Positions 8,763 to 16,584 of a stretch of DNA of 64,000 nt are shown piece after piece. The stretch covers positions 89,832 to 153,831 of the forward strand of contig NZ_JAFCMB010000015.1 in NCBI RefSeq assembly GCF_018130145.1, written 5' to 3'. Numbering within the stretch: the stretch's first letter is position 1; each line of letters begins with the position of its first letter. Below the pieces are notes generated by a model, which saw only the letters and a list, made by a program, of their open reading frames with translations, did no database searches and was not told where the DNA came from. The DNA is from Bradyrhizobium sp. AUGA SZCCT0176. Lineage in GTDB: Bacteria; Pseudomonadota; Alphaproteobacteria; Rhizobiales; Xanthobacteraceae. The position numbers were made by a program, and so were the translations under genes.

Positions 8763-9431
8763 ATGAACAGCGACCGTTTTCTGCATACCATCGACGGCAT
8801 CAGCACCTTTGCCGGCAAGGCCGCCGCCTGGCTGGTGATGGGCCTGATGCTTCTCGTCTGCGCCGAGGTTTTCAAGCGCTACATCCTGAACATGCCGACC
8901 GCCTGGATCTTCGATGCGTCGAACATGATGTACGGCGCGGCGTTCATGCTCGGCGGCGCTTATACGCTGGCGCAGAACGCCCATGTCCGCGGCGACTTTC
9001 TCTACTCCTCGATGCGCCCGCGCACCCAGGCCGGGCTCGATCTGGTGCTTTACATCGTGTTTTTCCTGCCCGGGATCGCGGCGCTGGCCTATGCGGGCTG
9101 GGACTACGCCGCGCTGTCATGGCGCATCAACGAGCACTCCAACGTGACCGCGGACGGACCGCCGGTCTATCATTTCAAGGCGATGATCCCGCTGGCGGGC
9201 ATATTGCTGTTGCTGCAAGGGTCCGCTGAAATCGCGCGCTGCGTCATCTGCCTCAAGACCGGCGTGTGGCCGAGCCGCCTCAAGGATGTCAGCGAAATCG
9301 ACGTCGTCGAGGAGCAACTGGCGCTGAGCGAGCATGTCGACGACGAAGCGCGCCGAAGCGCGATCGAGCATGCGCAGAACATCGAGGAGAGCGCGCGCCA
9401 GCGCGGCTTGGGCGGGGACGTGCAGCGATGA
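8763..9431 (+). CDS. dctQ: TRAP transporter small permease DctQ
   Basis: This 222-aa membrane protein has four hydrophobic segments (about residues 20-40, 55-75, 92-112 and 140-162). The DctQ-typical stretch runs from WLVMGLMLLVCAEVFKRY, through AWIFDASNMMYGAAFMLGG and ahead of NAHVRGDF. Together with the large permease it forms the sodium-driven transport unit. The C-terminal 50 residues are charged and cytoplasmic, longer than usual. Its stop overlaps the dctM start (ATGA), so translation is probably coupled. Confidence 0.92.
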   Translation: MNSDRFLHTIDGISTFAGKAAAWLVMGLMLLVCAEVFKRYILNMPTAWIFDASNMMYGAAFMLGGAYTLAQNAHVRGDFLYSSMRPRTQAGLDLVLYIVFFLPGIAALAYAGWDYAALSWRINEHSNVTADGPPVYHFKAMIPLAGILLLLQGSAEIARCVICLKTGVWPSRLKDVSEIDVVEEQLALSEHVDDEARRSAIEHAQNIEESARQRGLGGDVQR

Positions 9432-11296
9432 GCGATCCGGCACTCGGGCTTTTGATGCTCGGACTCATCGTCGTCGTCATCATCATGGGTTTCCCCACGG
9501 CGTTCACGCTGATGGGGCTCGGCATGTTCTTCGGCTTCTTCGCCTATTACCGCGCCGGCGAATCCTGGGCCGACAACCACATCTTCGACCTGATGGTCCA
9601 GCGCACCTATGGCGCGATGACCAACGACGTCCTGATTTCCATCCCGCTGTTCGTCCTGATGGGCTACGTGATGGAACGCGGCGCGCTGGTGGACAAGATG
9701 TTCTACGCGATCCAGCTGGCGTTCCGGCGCGTGCCGGCAGCGCTCGCGGTCGCCTCGTTGATCGTCTGCACCTTCTGGGGCATTGCCTCCGGCCTCGTCG
9801 GCGCCGTCGTGGTGCTGATGGGCGTCATCGCCTTCAACCCGATGCTCAAGGCCGGCTATGACGTGAAACTCGCCTCCGGCGTCATCACCGCCGGCGGCAC
9901 GCTCGGTATCCTGATCCCGCCCTCGGTCATGATCATCGTCTATGCGGCGGTCGCCGGGCAGTCGGTGGTGAAGCTGTACGCCGCGGCGATGTTTCCGAGT
10001 TTCTTCCTGGCGTTCCTCTACCTCGTCTACATCATCGGCTGGGCGCTGATTAACCCCAAAATCGCGCCGAAGCTGCCGGAGAGCGAAACCCGGGTGCCGG
10101 TGCGGCCGTGGGTGACGCAGATCCAGCAGCTCTATTCGCGCAAGATGCTGCCGGCATTGCTGGCCGCGACTGTGGCCCCGTCGCGGGCCCTTGCCATCAC
10201 GGTGGATGGCGCGCGGCTCGGCTACGGCACGATCCTCAAGAGCCTGTCGTTCGTGCTGGTGCCGCTGGTCATGACGCTCGGTACCCTGTGGGGCATCTGG
10301 TGGTACGTCGTGATCCACCAGCAGCCGGACGCGCCCACCGCCATCGAGCGCAGCGAGGCTCCGACCCCGCTCGGACAGGGCGCGCCGAGCAGCGAGCCGG
10401 TCGAGGAAAAGCTTCAGGAACTGGGCAGCTCGGTCCAGCAGTCCGGCGCGGCCAAAAAGGGCGAACCGGAAGTGCTGCAGCAGATGGGTAATCTGCAGAG
10501 CGAAACCGCCGCTCCGCCGTCGGCGTCCGGTCCGCCGGAAGGCTTCTATCTGTACTTCGGGTTCACGGCCGCCGTCCTGCTGCTGCTGCTGTTCTACTAT
10601 TACGCGATCATGGAGGCCGAACAGTTCGAGGTGCTGCGGCTGTTGATCACCTCGGTGATGCCGCTTGGCCTGCTGACCGTGGTCGTGCTCGCCGTGATCC
10701 TGTTCGGCATCACGACCGCCACGGAATCGGCGGCGGTGGGCGCCGCCGGCGCCTTCCTGCTGGCGTTCCATGCCCGCACGCTGAACTGGAAAAAAACCAA
10801 GGAGGCGGTGTTCCTCACCCTCAAGACCACGTCGATGGTGTGCTGGCTGTTCGTCGGCTCGGCGCTGTTCTCGGCGGTGTTCGCTATACTCGGCGGCCAG
10901 GCGCTGCTGGAGAGCTGGGTGCTGTCGCTCAACCTGACACCGGTCCAGTTCATGATCCTGTCGCAGGCGATCATCTTCGTGCTGGGCTGGCCGCTGGAAT
11001 GGACCGAGATCATCGTGATCTTCGTGCCGATCTTCCTGCCGATGCTGAAGCACTTCAGCGTCGATCCGATCCTGTGGGGCGTGCTGGTGTTCGTGAACCT
11101 GCAGGCCGCCTTCCTGTCGCCGCCGGTGGCGATGTCGGCGTTCTACCTGAAAGGCGTCGCGCCCAAGCACGTCACGCTGAACCAGATCTTTTCCGGCATG
11201 ATGCCTTACATGTTCATCGTGATCATCTGCATGGTCATCATGTATATGTGGCCGGGAATGACGCTGTGGCTGCCGAAATATCTGTACGGCGGCTAG
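9428..11296 (+). CDS. dctM: TRAP transporter large permease DctM, enlarged
   Basis: The start is the ATG overlapping the dctQ stop (MSDPALGLLMLG); the open frame further upstream is read-through of dctQ. The 622-aa protein has the family motifs in both halves: GIASGLVGAVVVLMG, GGTLGILIPPSVMIIVYA, FGITTATESAAVGAAGA and WPLEWTEIIVIFVPIFLP. Typical DctM proteins have about 430 residues. The extra ~180 residues (about 235-410) hold two further hydrophobic segments around a polar Glu/Gln/Ser-rich loop. Enlarged versions may be a subfamily trait, so this is not necessarily a fusion unique to this strain. Confidence 0.93.
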   Translation: MSDPALGLLMLGLIVVVIIMGFPTAFTLMGLGMFFGFFAYYRAGESWADNHIFDLMVQRTYGAMTNDVLISIPLFVLMGYVMERGALVDKMFYAIQLAFRRVPAALAVASLIVCTFWGIASGLVGAVVVLMGVIAFNPMLKAGYDVKLASGVITAGGTLGILIPPSVMIIVYAAVAGQSVVKLYAAAMFPSFFLAFLYLVYIIGWALINPKIAPKLPESETRVPVRPWVTQIQQLYSRKMLPALLAATVAPSRALAITVDGARLGYGTILKSLSFVLVPLVMTLGTLWGIWWYVVIHQQPDAPTAIERSEAPTPLGQGAPSSEPVEEKLQELGSSVQQSGAAKKGEPEVLQQMGNLQSETAAPPSASGPPEGFYLYFGFTAAVLLLLLFYYYAIMEAEQFEVLRLLITSVMPLGLLTVVVLAVILFGITTATESAAVGAAGAFLLAFHARTLNWKKTKEAVFLTLKTTSMVCWLFVGSALFSAVFAILGGQALLESWVLSLNLTPVQFMILSQAIIFVLGWPLEWTEIIVIFVPIFLPMLKHFSVDPILWGVLVFVNLQAAFLSPPVAMSAFYLKGVAPKHVTLNQIFSGMMPYMFIVIICMVIMYMWPGMTLWLPKYLYGG

Positions 11297-11328
11297 GCCG
11301 GGGGACGCGGGTTCCAGGGTTAGCGGGA

Positions 11329-11352
11329 ACAACGGCCTCAATGGGCCGTTGT
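11329..11352 (+). terminator. Hairpin after dctM
   Basis: A 9-bp perfect stem (ACAACGGCC, 11329-11337, with 11344-11352) has a 6-nt loop and a short pyrimidine tail. It lies 33 bp after the dctM stop and 42 bp before the next start, so it probably ends the TRAP operon. Confidence 0.6.
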
Positions 11353-11393
11353 CTCCTGCGGTGACCGCAGCCGCAAACCAGCGGAGGATTCCG

Positions 11394-11495
11394 ATGGAAC
11401 CGATCCTGGGTTTTGAACCGGTCCTGTTTGTTATCGTCGTGGTGCTGCTGTTTGGTGGCGGGAGCTATTGGGGCCGGCGTCACGGCCATTGGTGA
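11394..11495 (+). CDS. Small single-pass membrane protein, 33 aa
   Basis: The reading frame has a strong ribosome-binding site (GGAGG, 7 bp before the ATG). It encodes MEPILGFEP, a hydrophobic stretch of about 14 residues, and a short GGGSYWGRRHGHW tail rich in Gly, Arg and His. The layout resembles the tiny hydrophobic DUF3309-like proteins of rhizobia, but it is shorter than those. It ends 5 bp before the next gene and is likely co-transcribed with it. Function unknown; being real rests on the ribosome-binding site and sharp hydrophobic profile. Confidence 0.5.
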   Translation: MEPILGFEPVLFVIVVVLLFGGGSYWGRRHGHW

Positions 11496-11500
11496 GCACG

Positions 11501-11761
11501 ATGATCGATTTTCCGAACCATAGCCGAAGCTATGACCACACAAGGCGCGCCGTGCGGTTTTGGGGCTACGACAGCGCGATCGAGGCCTCGTTCTATGTCA
11601 ACGAGGAGGCGCTGGCGCGAATCCAGCCGGACGTGCCGCTCGATGAATCGGGCTTTCTGAACGCGTTCGACGCCAACCGCGACAAGATCTGCGCCGCAGC
11701 CGCCCGCGTTTACGTGCGCGGCAGCCGCGGCTCTTACGATCTCGGGGTGGCAAACTTCTAA
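11501..11761 (+). CDS. DUF1488 family protein
   Basis: This 86-aa soluble protein starts at MIDFPNHSRSYDHTRRAV. The sequence RAVRFWGYDSAIEASFYVNEEAL matches the core of the DUF1488 family, small alpha/beta proteins common in rhizobia with no established function. It is a complete single-domain copy, directly after a tiny membrane-protein gene, and convergent with the gene at 11776. Confidence 0.8.
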   Translation: MIDFPNHSRSYDHTRRAVRFWGYDSAIEASFYVNEEALARIQPDVPLDESGFLNAFDANRDKICAAAARVYVRGSRGSYDLGVANF

Positions 11762-11775
11762 AGGAAGGTGCGACC

Positions 11776-12003
11776 TCAATCCGCCGGGCACAGCCCTTCC
11801 TCGATCGCGGCCGACTGCAATTGGCCGGCGTCGGTGACGCCTGCCGCGGCGGTCGCCAGGATGCGCGACGCCATCTTCACCTTGATTGCCGGCGTGGCTG
11901 GCTTGCCCGACGTGCTGTCGACATGGGCGGAAGCCAGTTCCAGCACCGATCTCATCATTGAAACCAGTTCCGGATTGAAGTTGTTCGGCGAAATCTTGGT
12001 CAT
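11776..12003 (-). CDS. Conserved hypothetical protein, 75 aa
   Basis: The start chosen is MTKISPNNFNPELV, which has GGGAG 5 bp upstream; a GTG two codons earlier is possible. The protein is largely helical, with an AIKVKMASRILATAAAGVTDAGQL segment, no signal peptide and no membrane span. It resembles short conserved hypotheticals of Bradyrhizobium. Codon use on this strand is normal for the genome, whereas the overlapping plus-strand frame looks like its shadow. No function can be assigned. Confidence 0.65.
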   Translation of the reverse strand: MTKISPNNFNPELVSMMRSVLELASAHVDSTSGKPATPAIKVKMASRILATAAAGVTDAGQLQSAAIEEGLCPAD

Positions 12004-12202
12004 GCGCACTCCCGTTGGCGCTCATGTAGCGCAGCAACGTGACTCCAATACGACCCTGGTGTGAAGGATCGCCATAGAGGTTAAGGATTGCGCGGCCTCG
12101 GGCCTCAATCGTTGGACGAACAGTCATTCGCGGTCCGGATCTGAAACTTCAATTGACGACAATTTCCACCTAATCAATCATAGGTTTGGACTGGAGGGCC
12201 CA

Positions 12203-12907
12203 ATGTCTACCAATAAGCTGACGCTTAGATTCCGCTGTCCGGCAGAGCTTGAAGGAGAGCTGCCACGGCCCGTGCCGGCGAACCAGGGTGTTCCCGACTG
12301 GCTCAAGATGATGCCGGCAAAAGCTTTCAGCGACATCAACTTGCGCGACGAGGAAACGATAAAGCGGTGCCCGCCTTTCGTCGATGCGATGACCTGCGGC
12401 TTTCTGATCCCGCTGGTCTGCGACCTGAGGATCGAGAACGGCCAGATCACCTGGGACAACGAACTCCCCCCGGGATCTCTCGATTTTCCCCGTTCACCGA
12501 TCGGATTTCACGACAAGGGACAGGTTACCGGTACGCCGCTTTTCGATTCCGATCGCTTCATCATCAAATTCCACAATCTGTGGACCATCGAGGCCCCGGA
12601 AGGCTATGCGCTGTTCTTCACACATCCCGTCAATCGTTTTGATCTGCCATTCACCACGCTAAGCGGGCTGGTCGATTGCGACCGTTATACCGATACCTGG
12701 ATACATTTTCCGGCGCACTGGCATGACACAAATTTCCGGGGCATCCTCCCGAAGGGCACGCCCATAGCCCAGTGCATTCCAGTCAAGCGGGAAAGCTGGG
12801 TTTGCGAAACTTCGTCGTTCACGCCGGAAGAGACGCAGCAGGCTCGCGAATTCCGGGACACGATGCGAGGGGAGTCCGGATTGTACAGGCGGCAATTCAG
12901 GGCGTAG
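12203..12907 (+). CDS. Unknown protein, DUF6065-like layout
   Basis: This 234-aa cytoplasmic protein starts 6 bp after a GGAGG site. It has no signal peptide or membrane span and is rich in Pro, Phe and Trp. Segments that look conserved are GVPDWLKMMP, KRCPPFVDAM, GYALFFTHPVNR, LSGLVDCDRYTDTWIHFP and KGTPIAQCIPVKRESW. That series (thP.N..., L.G.VD.D.Y, kG.PiaqciPv.R) parallels the DUF6065 family and related phage-encoded proteins; the match is by eye only. The gene ends 4 bp from the convergent TPR gene, which suggests an inherited pair. GC is slightly lower than in neighbours. Confidence 0.7.
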   Translation: MSTNKLTLRFRCPAELEGELPRPVPANQGVPDWLKMMPAKAFSDINLRDEETIKRCPPFVDAMTCGFLIPLVCDLRIENGQITWDNELPPGSLDFPRSPIGFHDKGQVTGTPLFDSDRFIIKFHNLWTIEAPEGYALFFTHPVNRFDLPFTTLSGLVDCDRYTDTWIHFPAHWHDTNFRGILPKGTPIAQCIPVKRESWVCETSSFTPEETQQAREFRDTMRGESGLYRRQFRA

Positions 12908-12911
12908 CCGC

Positions 12912-13772
12912 TCAGTTCGATTCTCCACCCAGGAATTTCGCCGCCGCGCTGGGGCGGAAGAAGAAGCGGCCGTGAGACGAAGCGGCAAGCACGTAGGCGG
13001 CGCGGCCAAGCAGGTGGGGTCTTCCGCGCATGACGGCACGTAAGGCCGTCTCGGCGCCATCACGGTCGCCCATCTCCAGCAGGCACGCGGCGAGGTTGGC
13101 GCGGGCCAAAGCGTCCTCTGGACGCAGACCGAGCGCGTGACGGAATTTATCGGCGGCTGCGGCGTAGTCTCGCTCATAGAGCAGGGCCAGCGCGAGTTCT
13201 GTCAAAATATCCGGACGTCCCGGAGCCGCGTCGTGAGCGACCATCAGGATGGTGCGAGCCTTTGAGGACTCATGGTTTTGCAGAAACAGGCGCCCCAGAT
13301 CGACCTTCAAGTCGATGCTCTCGGGCGCCAGCGAAAGGCCTTCCTCGACGATCCTGATGGCCTCGTTGAGTTTGCCGGCCTTGGCAAGCTGACCTGCGAG
13401 CTCCTGAAAGGCAGGCAAATACGGTGGACGCCGCGCGGCGGTGCGCCGCAATTGCTCGATCCCATCCGCCGAGCGTTCCGAACTACACAAGGCTGCGCCA
13501 AGCAGTGTTTCAACCTCCGCATCGCTGCCGCGGCGAGCGGCTTTTTCGAGCGGCACAATCGCCTCACCCGCACGATTCTGATTGATCAGGGCATGAGCCA
13601 GAATGAGCACCGCGCTCCTGTCGGTGCGGTTCGATTTGAGGATTTCGGCTGCAAGTTGCTGTGCCCGGCCGAACTGCCGCATCTGCAGCGCCAGTGAGGC
13701 TTGCTGAAGCGCCTGCGCACGGGAATTGTTGTGGCCGCCACTCACGGCATCGCCTGTGCGAGGTGCGAACAC
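12912..13772 (-). CDS. Tetratricopeptide-repeat protein
   Basis: The 286-aa protein consists almost wholly of TPR units from about residue 20 to 265. Examples are ALQMRQFGRAQQLAAEILKS, LAKAGKLNEAIRIVEEGLSL and YERDYAAAADKFRHALGLRP followed by ARANLAACLLEMGDRDGAE. No signal peptide or other catalytic domain is seen, so it is probably a cytoplasmic scaffold that binds a partner. It may start at a later Met-less position near SRAQALQQ, but the given start keeps the first helix. It converges with the unknown 12203 gene. Confidence 0.85.
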   Translation of the reverse strand: MFAPRTGDAVSGGHNNSRAQALQQASLALQMRQFGRAQQLAAEILKSNRTDRSAVLILAHALINQNRAGEAIVPLEKAARRGSDAEVETLLGAALCSSERSADGIEQLRRTAARRPPYLPAFQELAGQLAKAGKLNEAIRIVEEGLSLAPESIDLKVDLGRLFLQNHESSKARTILMVAHDAAPGRPDILTELALALLYERDYAAAADKFRHALGLRPEDALARANLAACLLEMGDRDGAETALRAVMRGRPHLLGRAAYVLAASSHGRFFFRPSAAAKFLGGESN

Positions 13773-13909
13773 CGCATCGCGCTTTTGCCCGGCCTCACGC
13801 CGAGCGCGCAGTAATGGAAGTTCAGCATTGCCCGGTTCCAGGTCCGTCGTCTTGCCCGCGGCGACACTGCCATTTCTGATTCAATTGTCAAACAACGATG
13901 AGGTTGCAG

Positions 13910-14400
13910 ATTCGCGTTCTCGCGGCGCGATGCGCCCGAGTTTTGCGTCACGCTCCGCCCTCGAATCCAGAGGGCGCAGGGAAGACCGGGTGCGCGCTGC
14001 ACCCGCGGTCTCGTGTGCGATTGTGCTAAGAATGCTGCACACGAGCATACAGGGCAGCGGAGAACACCCGGCCTTCCCTGCGCAATGGCTTTACGGCTTA
14101 TAACGCGCTCTCCCCGGTGAGACGGCCTCTATTGCCACCGTCGCCCCTCGGAAGCGTTAGCTCCCGCAGGACTTGACGCCGTTACGGGCGCCAGGACCAC
14201 ACGCTTTCGCCGTACGCTTCAGCCGCGACCGTCAATCGCAACCTCAGCGTCCACCGCAACCCGCCCCTCGTCGTGACGACGGCCGACGCCCTCTGAGTGG
14301 GACGGGATGGCGATAGATGCACACTGATTTGGGTCGGATGGCAACAGGAATATTTTTGATTTTCGGAAATTTTGGGCTTGACACGATTTCCGTAAATCGG
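13910..14400. repeat. Long structured repeat, copy 1
   Basis: The first ~290 bp match the segment at 63722-64000 (which runs off the window), with blocks of near identity. The core is a nested palindrome: GCGCAGGGAAGACCGGGTG (13974-13992) pairs with CACCCGGCCTTCCCTGCGC (14065-14083) with one mismatch, and CTCGTGTGC (14010-14018) pairs perfectly with GCACACGAG (14037-14045). A small GGGTGC/GCACCC hairpin lies at 13988-14004. Short open frames within it (encoding for example HTSIQGSGEHPAFPAQWLYG) are the same in both copies only because the DNA is repeated. The right boundary at about 14400 is approximate. Confidence 0.85.
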
Positions 14401-14888
14401 AAGTGAGTTGCCCCGGCTTCGCCCAAGGCTACGTCGGGCGCGGCCGTCGGGTTGTTTTGTCGCAGTCCCGGCCGTCATTCCCCGCGGCCCATCTTTCGAA
14501 ACATTAATTTCACCGCCAGCGTCCCGTAATGGCGGGGCTGGTAATCCTGCGGCCGACCAACAAAGCGCGAGGTTTCGTTGTGGGACGTGCGTTGGAATAC
14601 AATTTTACAACGCTGCGAATTTCCCGGGCCTATGTCAGCCTGGTGTCCCGCCCCGAGGGTGAGGCGATTTCCCTGGCGTGGATCGGAGACTATGAAATTC
14701 GCATGCACGCAGCCTCAGCAGCTTGCGCCGCAAGGCAGCCCCTTTTCATCGTCGAGATCTTCGACCATGACGCGCAAATCTTTATTGACAGTCGCGCGTG
14801 CCACACCCTTGCGGAAGGCGCCGTCGCGTTCGACGAATTCCTGCATCTGGCGGAGCCGGTAGCAGGCGGACCGCACGACAAGTAGACC
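14401..14888. other. Stretch without a convincing gene
   Basis: Overlapping open frames exist on both strands. The plus frame 14529-14885 and the minus frame ending at 14715 each look protein-like over 14690-14880. The minus one reads MQEFVERDGAFRKG followed by VEDLDDEKGLPC, with the better third-position GC. Neither has a ribosome-binding site or recognised domain, and the minus frame runs upstream into a repeat. This may be a decayed gene fragment on the minus strand cut by the insertion of repeats. Confidence 0.4.
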
Positions 14889-15002
14889 GTCGGATGGGTA
14901 GAGCCAACGGCCTTCGGCCGGCCCGATGATAAACGCCGCGAAGCCCGTCGATGCTTGCACGGGGAGAGATGATGGGTTTCGCTTCGCTCTACCCATCCTA
15001 CG
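14889..15002. repeat. REP-like inverted repeat at the end of the nitrobindin-like gene
   Basis: The outer arms GGATGGGTAGAG and CTCTACCCATCC are complementary, and ACGGCC/GGCCGG-rich inner arms follow. The element overlaps the stop region of the minus-strand gene ending at 14998, so it could form its transcriptional terminator. Confidence 0.75.
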
Positions 15003-15717
15003 AGTTCTCCGCGCGATCCTTCAGGATGACAGCCAGCGGATTCGGTGTCGCCGCCGCGACAAGCTTCAAGGTATTGGTGTCGTGATGATTGAACGGGCGG
15101 TCTCGCCCCTTCACCAGAAGCTCGGTTTCAAGCAGATAGGTCCAGCTTCCATCGTCGTTGAAGGTGATGTCGCACCGGTAGCTTTCCGTGCGGAACGCTT
15201 CGTCCAGAAATTCCGTCGAGCAGATTCCGTAACGCGTATCGCCGCGCTTCGCCGTGACCGAGATTCGCCTGTCGTCCGGCTTGGCGTGGCCCGCTGCGAG
15301 CAACACCTGGCCTCGCGGAATGGTCACGCTTTGCAGGATCAGGCCGGTTGCGGGCTCCCAGAGCCAATAGCCGACCTGATCGTGGAAGGTGATGTCTTCC
15401 TCCGGCGTGTTGATGTGGATGTGATAGCGCAACCCATAAAACAGCTGCGGTCCGTTGGCCTGCGGATCGATCGGGTCCATCCGGATATGCTCGCGAAAAA
15501 CCCGACGCTCCGAACCGTCGGCTTTGGGGTTGACGTCCACGCCCTTGTCCGCCTGCCAGATACCCGCCAGATGACGGAGCGGTCCGAGATTGGCGAGGCT
15601 ATCAGGCGATACGTTGTCAGGCTCGGTAAAGATGTCGGCGGGAATGGGCAGCATAAGAAAACCTCGTGTGATCGCGGTTTCGGCAATATCAGGCTTCGCG
15701 GGCGATTGCGTCGCCAT
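14998..15717 (-). CDS. Nitrobindin/THAP4-like heme-binding beta-barrel protein
   Basis: This 239-aa protein has the ordered beta-strand pattern of the heme-binding THAP4-C/nitrobindin (DUF1794, FABP-like) fold: PLRHLAGIWQADKG, LFYGLRYHIHI, FHDQVGYWLWEP, GLILQSVTIPRGQVLLAAG, YRCDITFNDDGSWTYLLET. Members bind ferric heme in a small barrel and react with NO or peroxynitrite. The usual GxWxGxG loop is longer and changed here, and the axial histidine cannot be fixed by eye (HHD near the C-terminus is a candidate), so heme binding is inferred. No signal peptide. A start at MLPIP, 21 residues later, is possible. Confidence 0.72.
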   Translation of the reverse strand: MATQSPAKPDIAETAITRGFLMLPIPADIFTEPDNVSPDSLANLGPLRHLAGIWQADKGVDVNPKADGSERRVFREHIRMDPIDPQANGPQLFYGLRYHIHINTPEEDITFHDQVGYWLWEPATGLILQSVTIPRGQVLLAAGHAKPDDRRISVTAKRGDTRYGICSTEFLDEAFRTESYRCDITFNDDGSWTYLLETELLVKGRDRPFNHHDTNTLKLVAAATPNPLAVILKDRAENS

Positions 15718-15831
15718 TTCGGTGTCCGCCAGCTATAAGCTTAAATTGCGTTTCCCAGAGCGACAAGTCGCGCAGGAAAGCAGCGGGTATGCGCCGGCAA
15801 CGTTTGCCGGTGATCAGGCGTGGAAATATTC

Positions 15832-16167
15832 ATGATCAAAAACGGGCTTTATTCGCTGCATGCCAAATCCCGCGCCGGCGTGGCCGATGACGTTGGCGGC
15901 ATCCTGATCTTCCGCGACGGCCAGATCCATGGCGGCGATGCGTATGTCTATTACACCGGCAGCTATGAGTGCTCGGGTGGAAGCTGGAAAGGCAAGATGA
16001 CCAGCGCGGAGCATACCCCGACCGGGCGACCGATGGCGGCCCGGGTCCAATACATTGGATTTTTCGGCACGTACAACGACGCCGGCGCCAAGGTGGATGC
16101 GATGGCGCTCGTTGGAGAGCAAGGGATTCGGTATGATGCGGTGTTGCGGTTGTTGGTGGAGGGGTGA
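15832..16167 (+). CDS. GrlR-like negative-regulator domain protein
   Basis: The 111-aa product starts at MIKNGLYSLHAKSRAG. The pattern of a short ligand-binding beta-barrel, with ILIFRDGQIHGGDAYVYYTGSY followed by GKMTSAEHT, matches the GrlR family. In enteropathogenic E. coli GrlR binds and blocks the activator GrlA of type III secretion. Here no type III genes or GrlA homologue are nearby, so it is one of the widespread orphan members, probably a small-molecule-binding or regulatory barrel. It is divergent from the nitrobindin-like gene. Confidence 0.7.
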   Translation: MIKNGLYSLHAKSRAGVADDVGGILIFRDGQIHGGDAYVYYTGSYECSGGSWKGKMTSAEHTPTGRPMAARVQYIGFFGTYNDAGAKVDAMALVGEQGIRYDAVLRLLVEG

Positions 16168-16584
16168 ATTCGATTGGCGCCGCTACACGTGCCACGCACC
16201 CGGATGCGAACGCATTGGGCGAGATGAAAAGCCCGTAACGGTCGACACCGCGCTACGGCTCGGCAATTCCTTAAGTCCGGCGCTGCGTTCTGGATGAGTA
16301 TTCAGCTTCGGCCGACGACGTGCTCGCGCCGTAGATCAATAAGATCTGCGTCTTACAAGGCGGCGTGAGAGTGACGCTCCAGGAATCAGGCGGTCGGCGC
16401 ACCTAACAAGCAGGACGATCTGGCGCGCTGTCACCGTAACTGCCCGATCTAATGCCATTTCGATTGCAGTATGGACGGGCACTCGAAAAGGTTGTGTACA
16501 TTCTGCGTGACGGGCATCATGAGGCAGGCTTCTGATTCCGACGACTTGGCTGATTTTTGAGAAGCAAACGAAAGCAATACGCTC
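16168..16584. other. Gene-free stretch containing the left boundary repeat of the DUF262 islet
   Basis: No open frame here looks like a gene. Bases 16397-16438 hold a degenerate palindrome related to the element at 18804-18846. GC falls from the host level to the lower level of the following gene within this stretch. Confidence 0.6.
16397..16438. repeat. Boundary palindrome, left copy (degenerate)
   Basis: It shares GCACCTAA at its left end and CTGTCACCGTA (16428-16438) at its right end with the right copy, in the same orientation and at almost the same spacing. The internal sequence differs, and the palindrome is less perfect. Confidence 0.55.

Noticed and set aside
9170..11341. 723-aa open frame antisense to dctQ and dctM
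   Set aside because: It is extremely His/Arg/Asp-rich without any domain and mirrors the codon bias of the two real TRAP genes; a typical high-GC shadow.
14041..14103. Short frame encoding HTSIQGSGEHPAFPAQWLYGL, also present at the window end
   Set aside because: The peptide is conserved only because it lies in a repeated DNA element; no ribosome-binding site is present and the frame ends differently in each copy.
14529..14885. 118-aa plus-strand open frame
   Set aside because: No ribosome-binding site or domain; the minus strand over the same part has better third-position GC. Left as an undetermined stretch.
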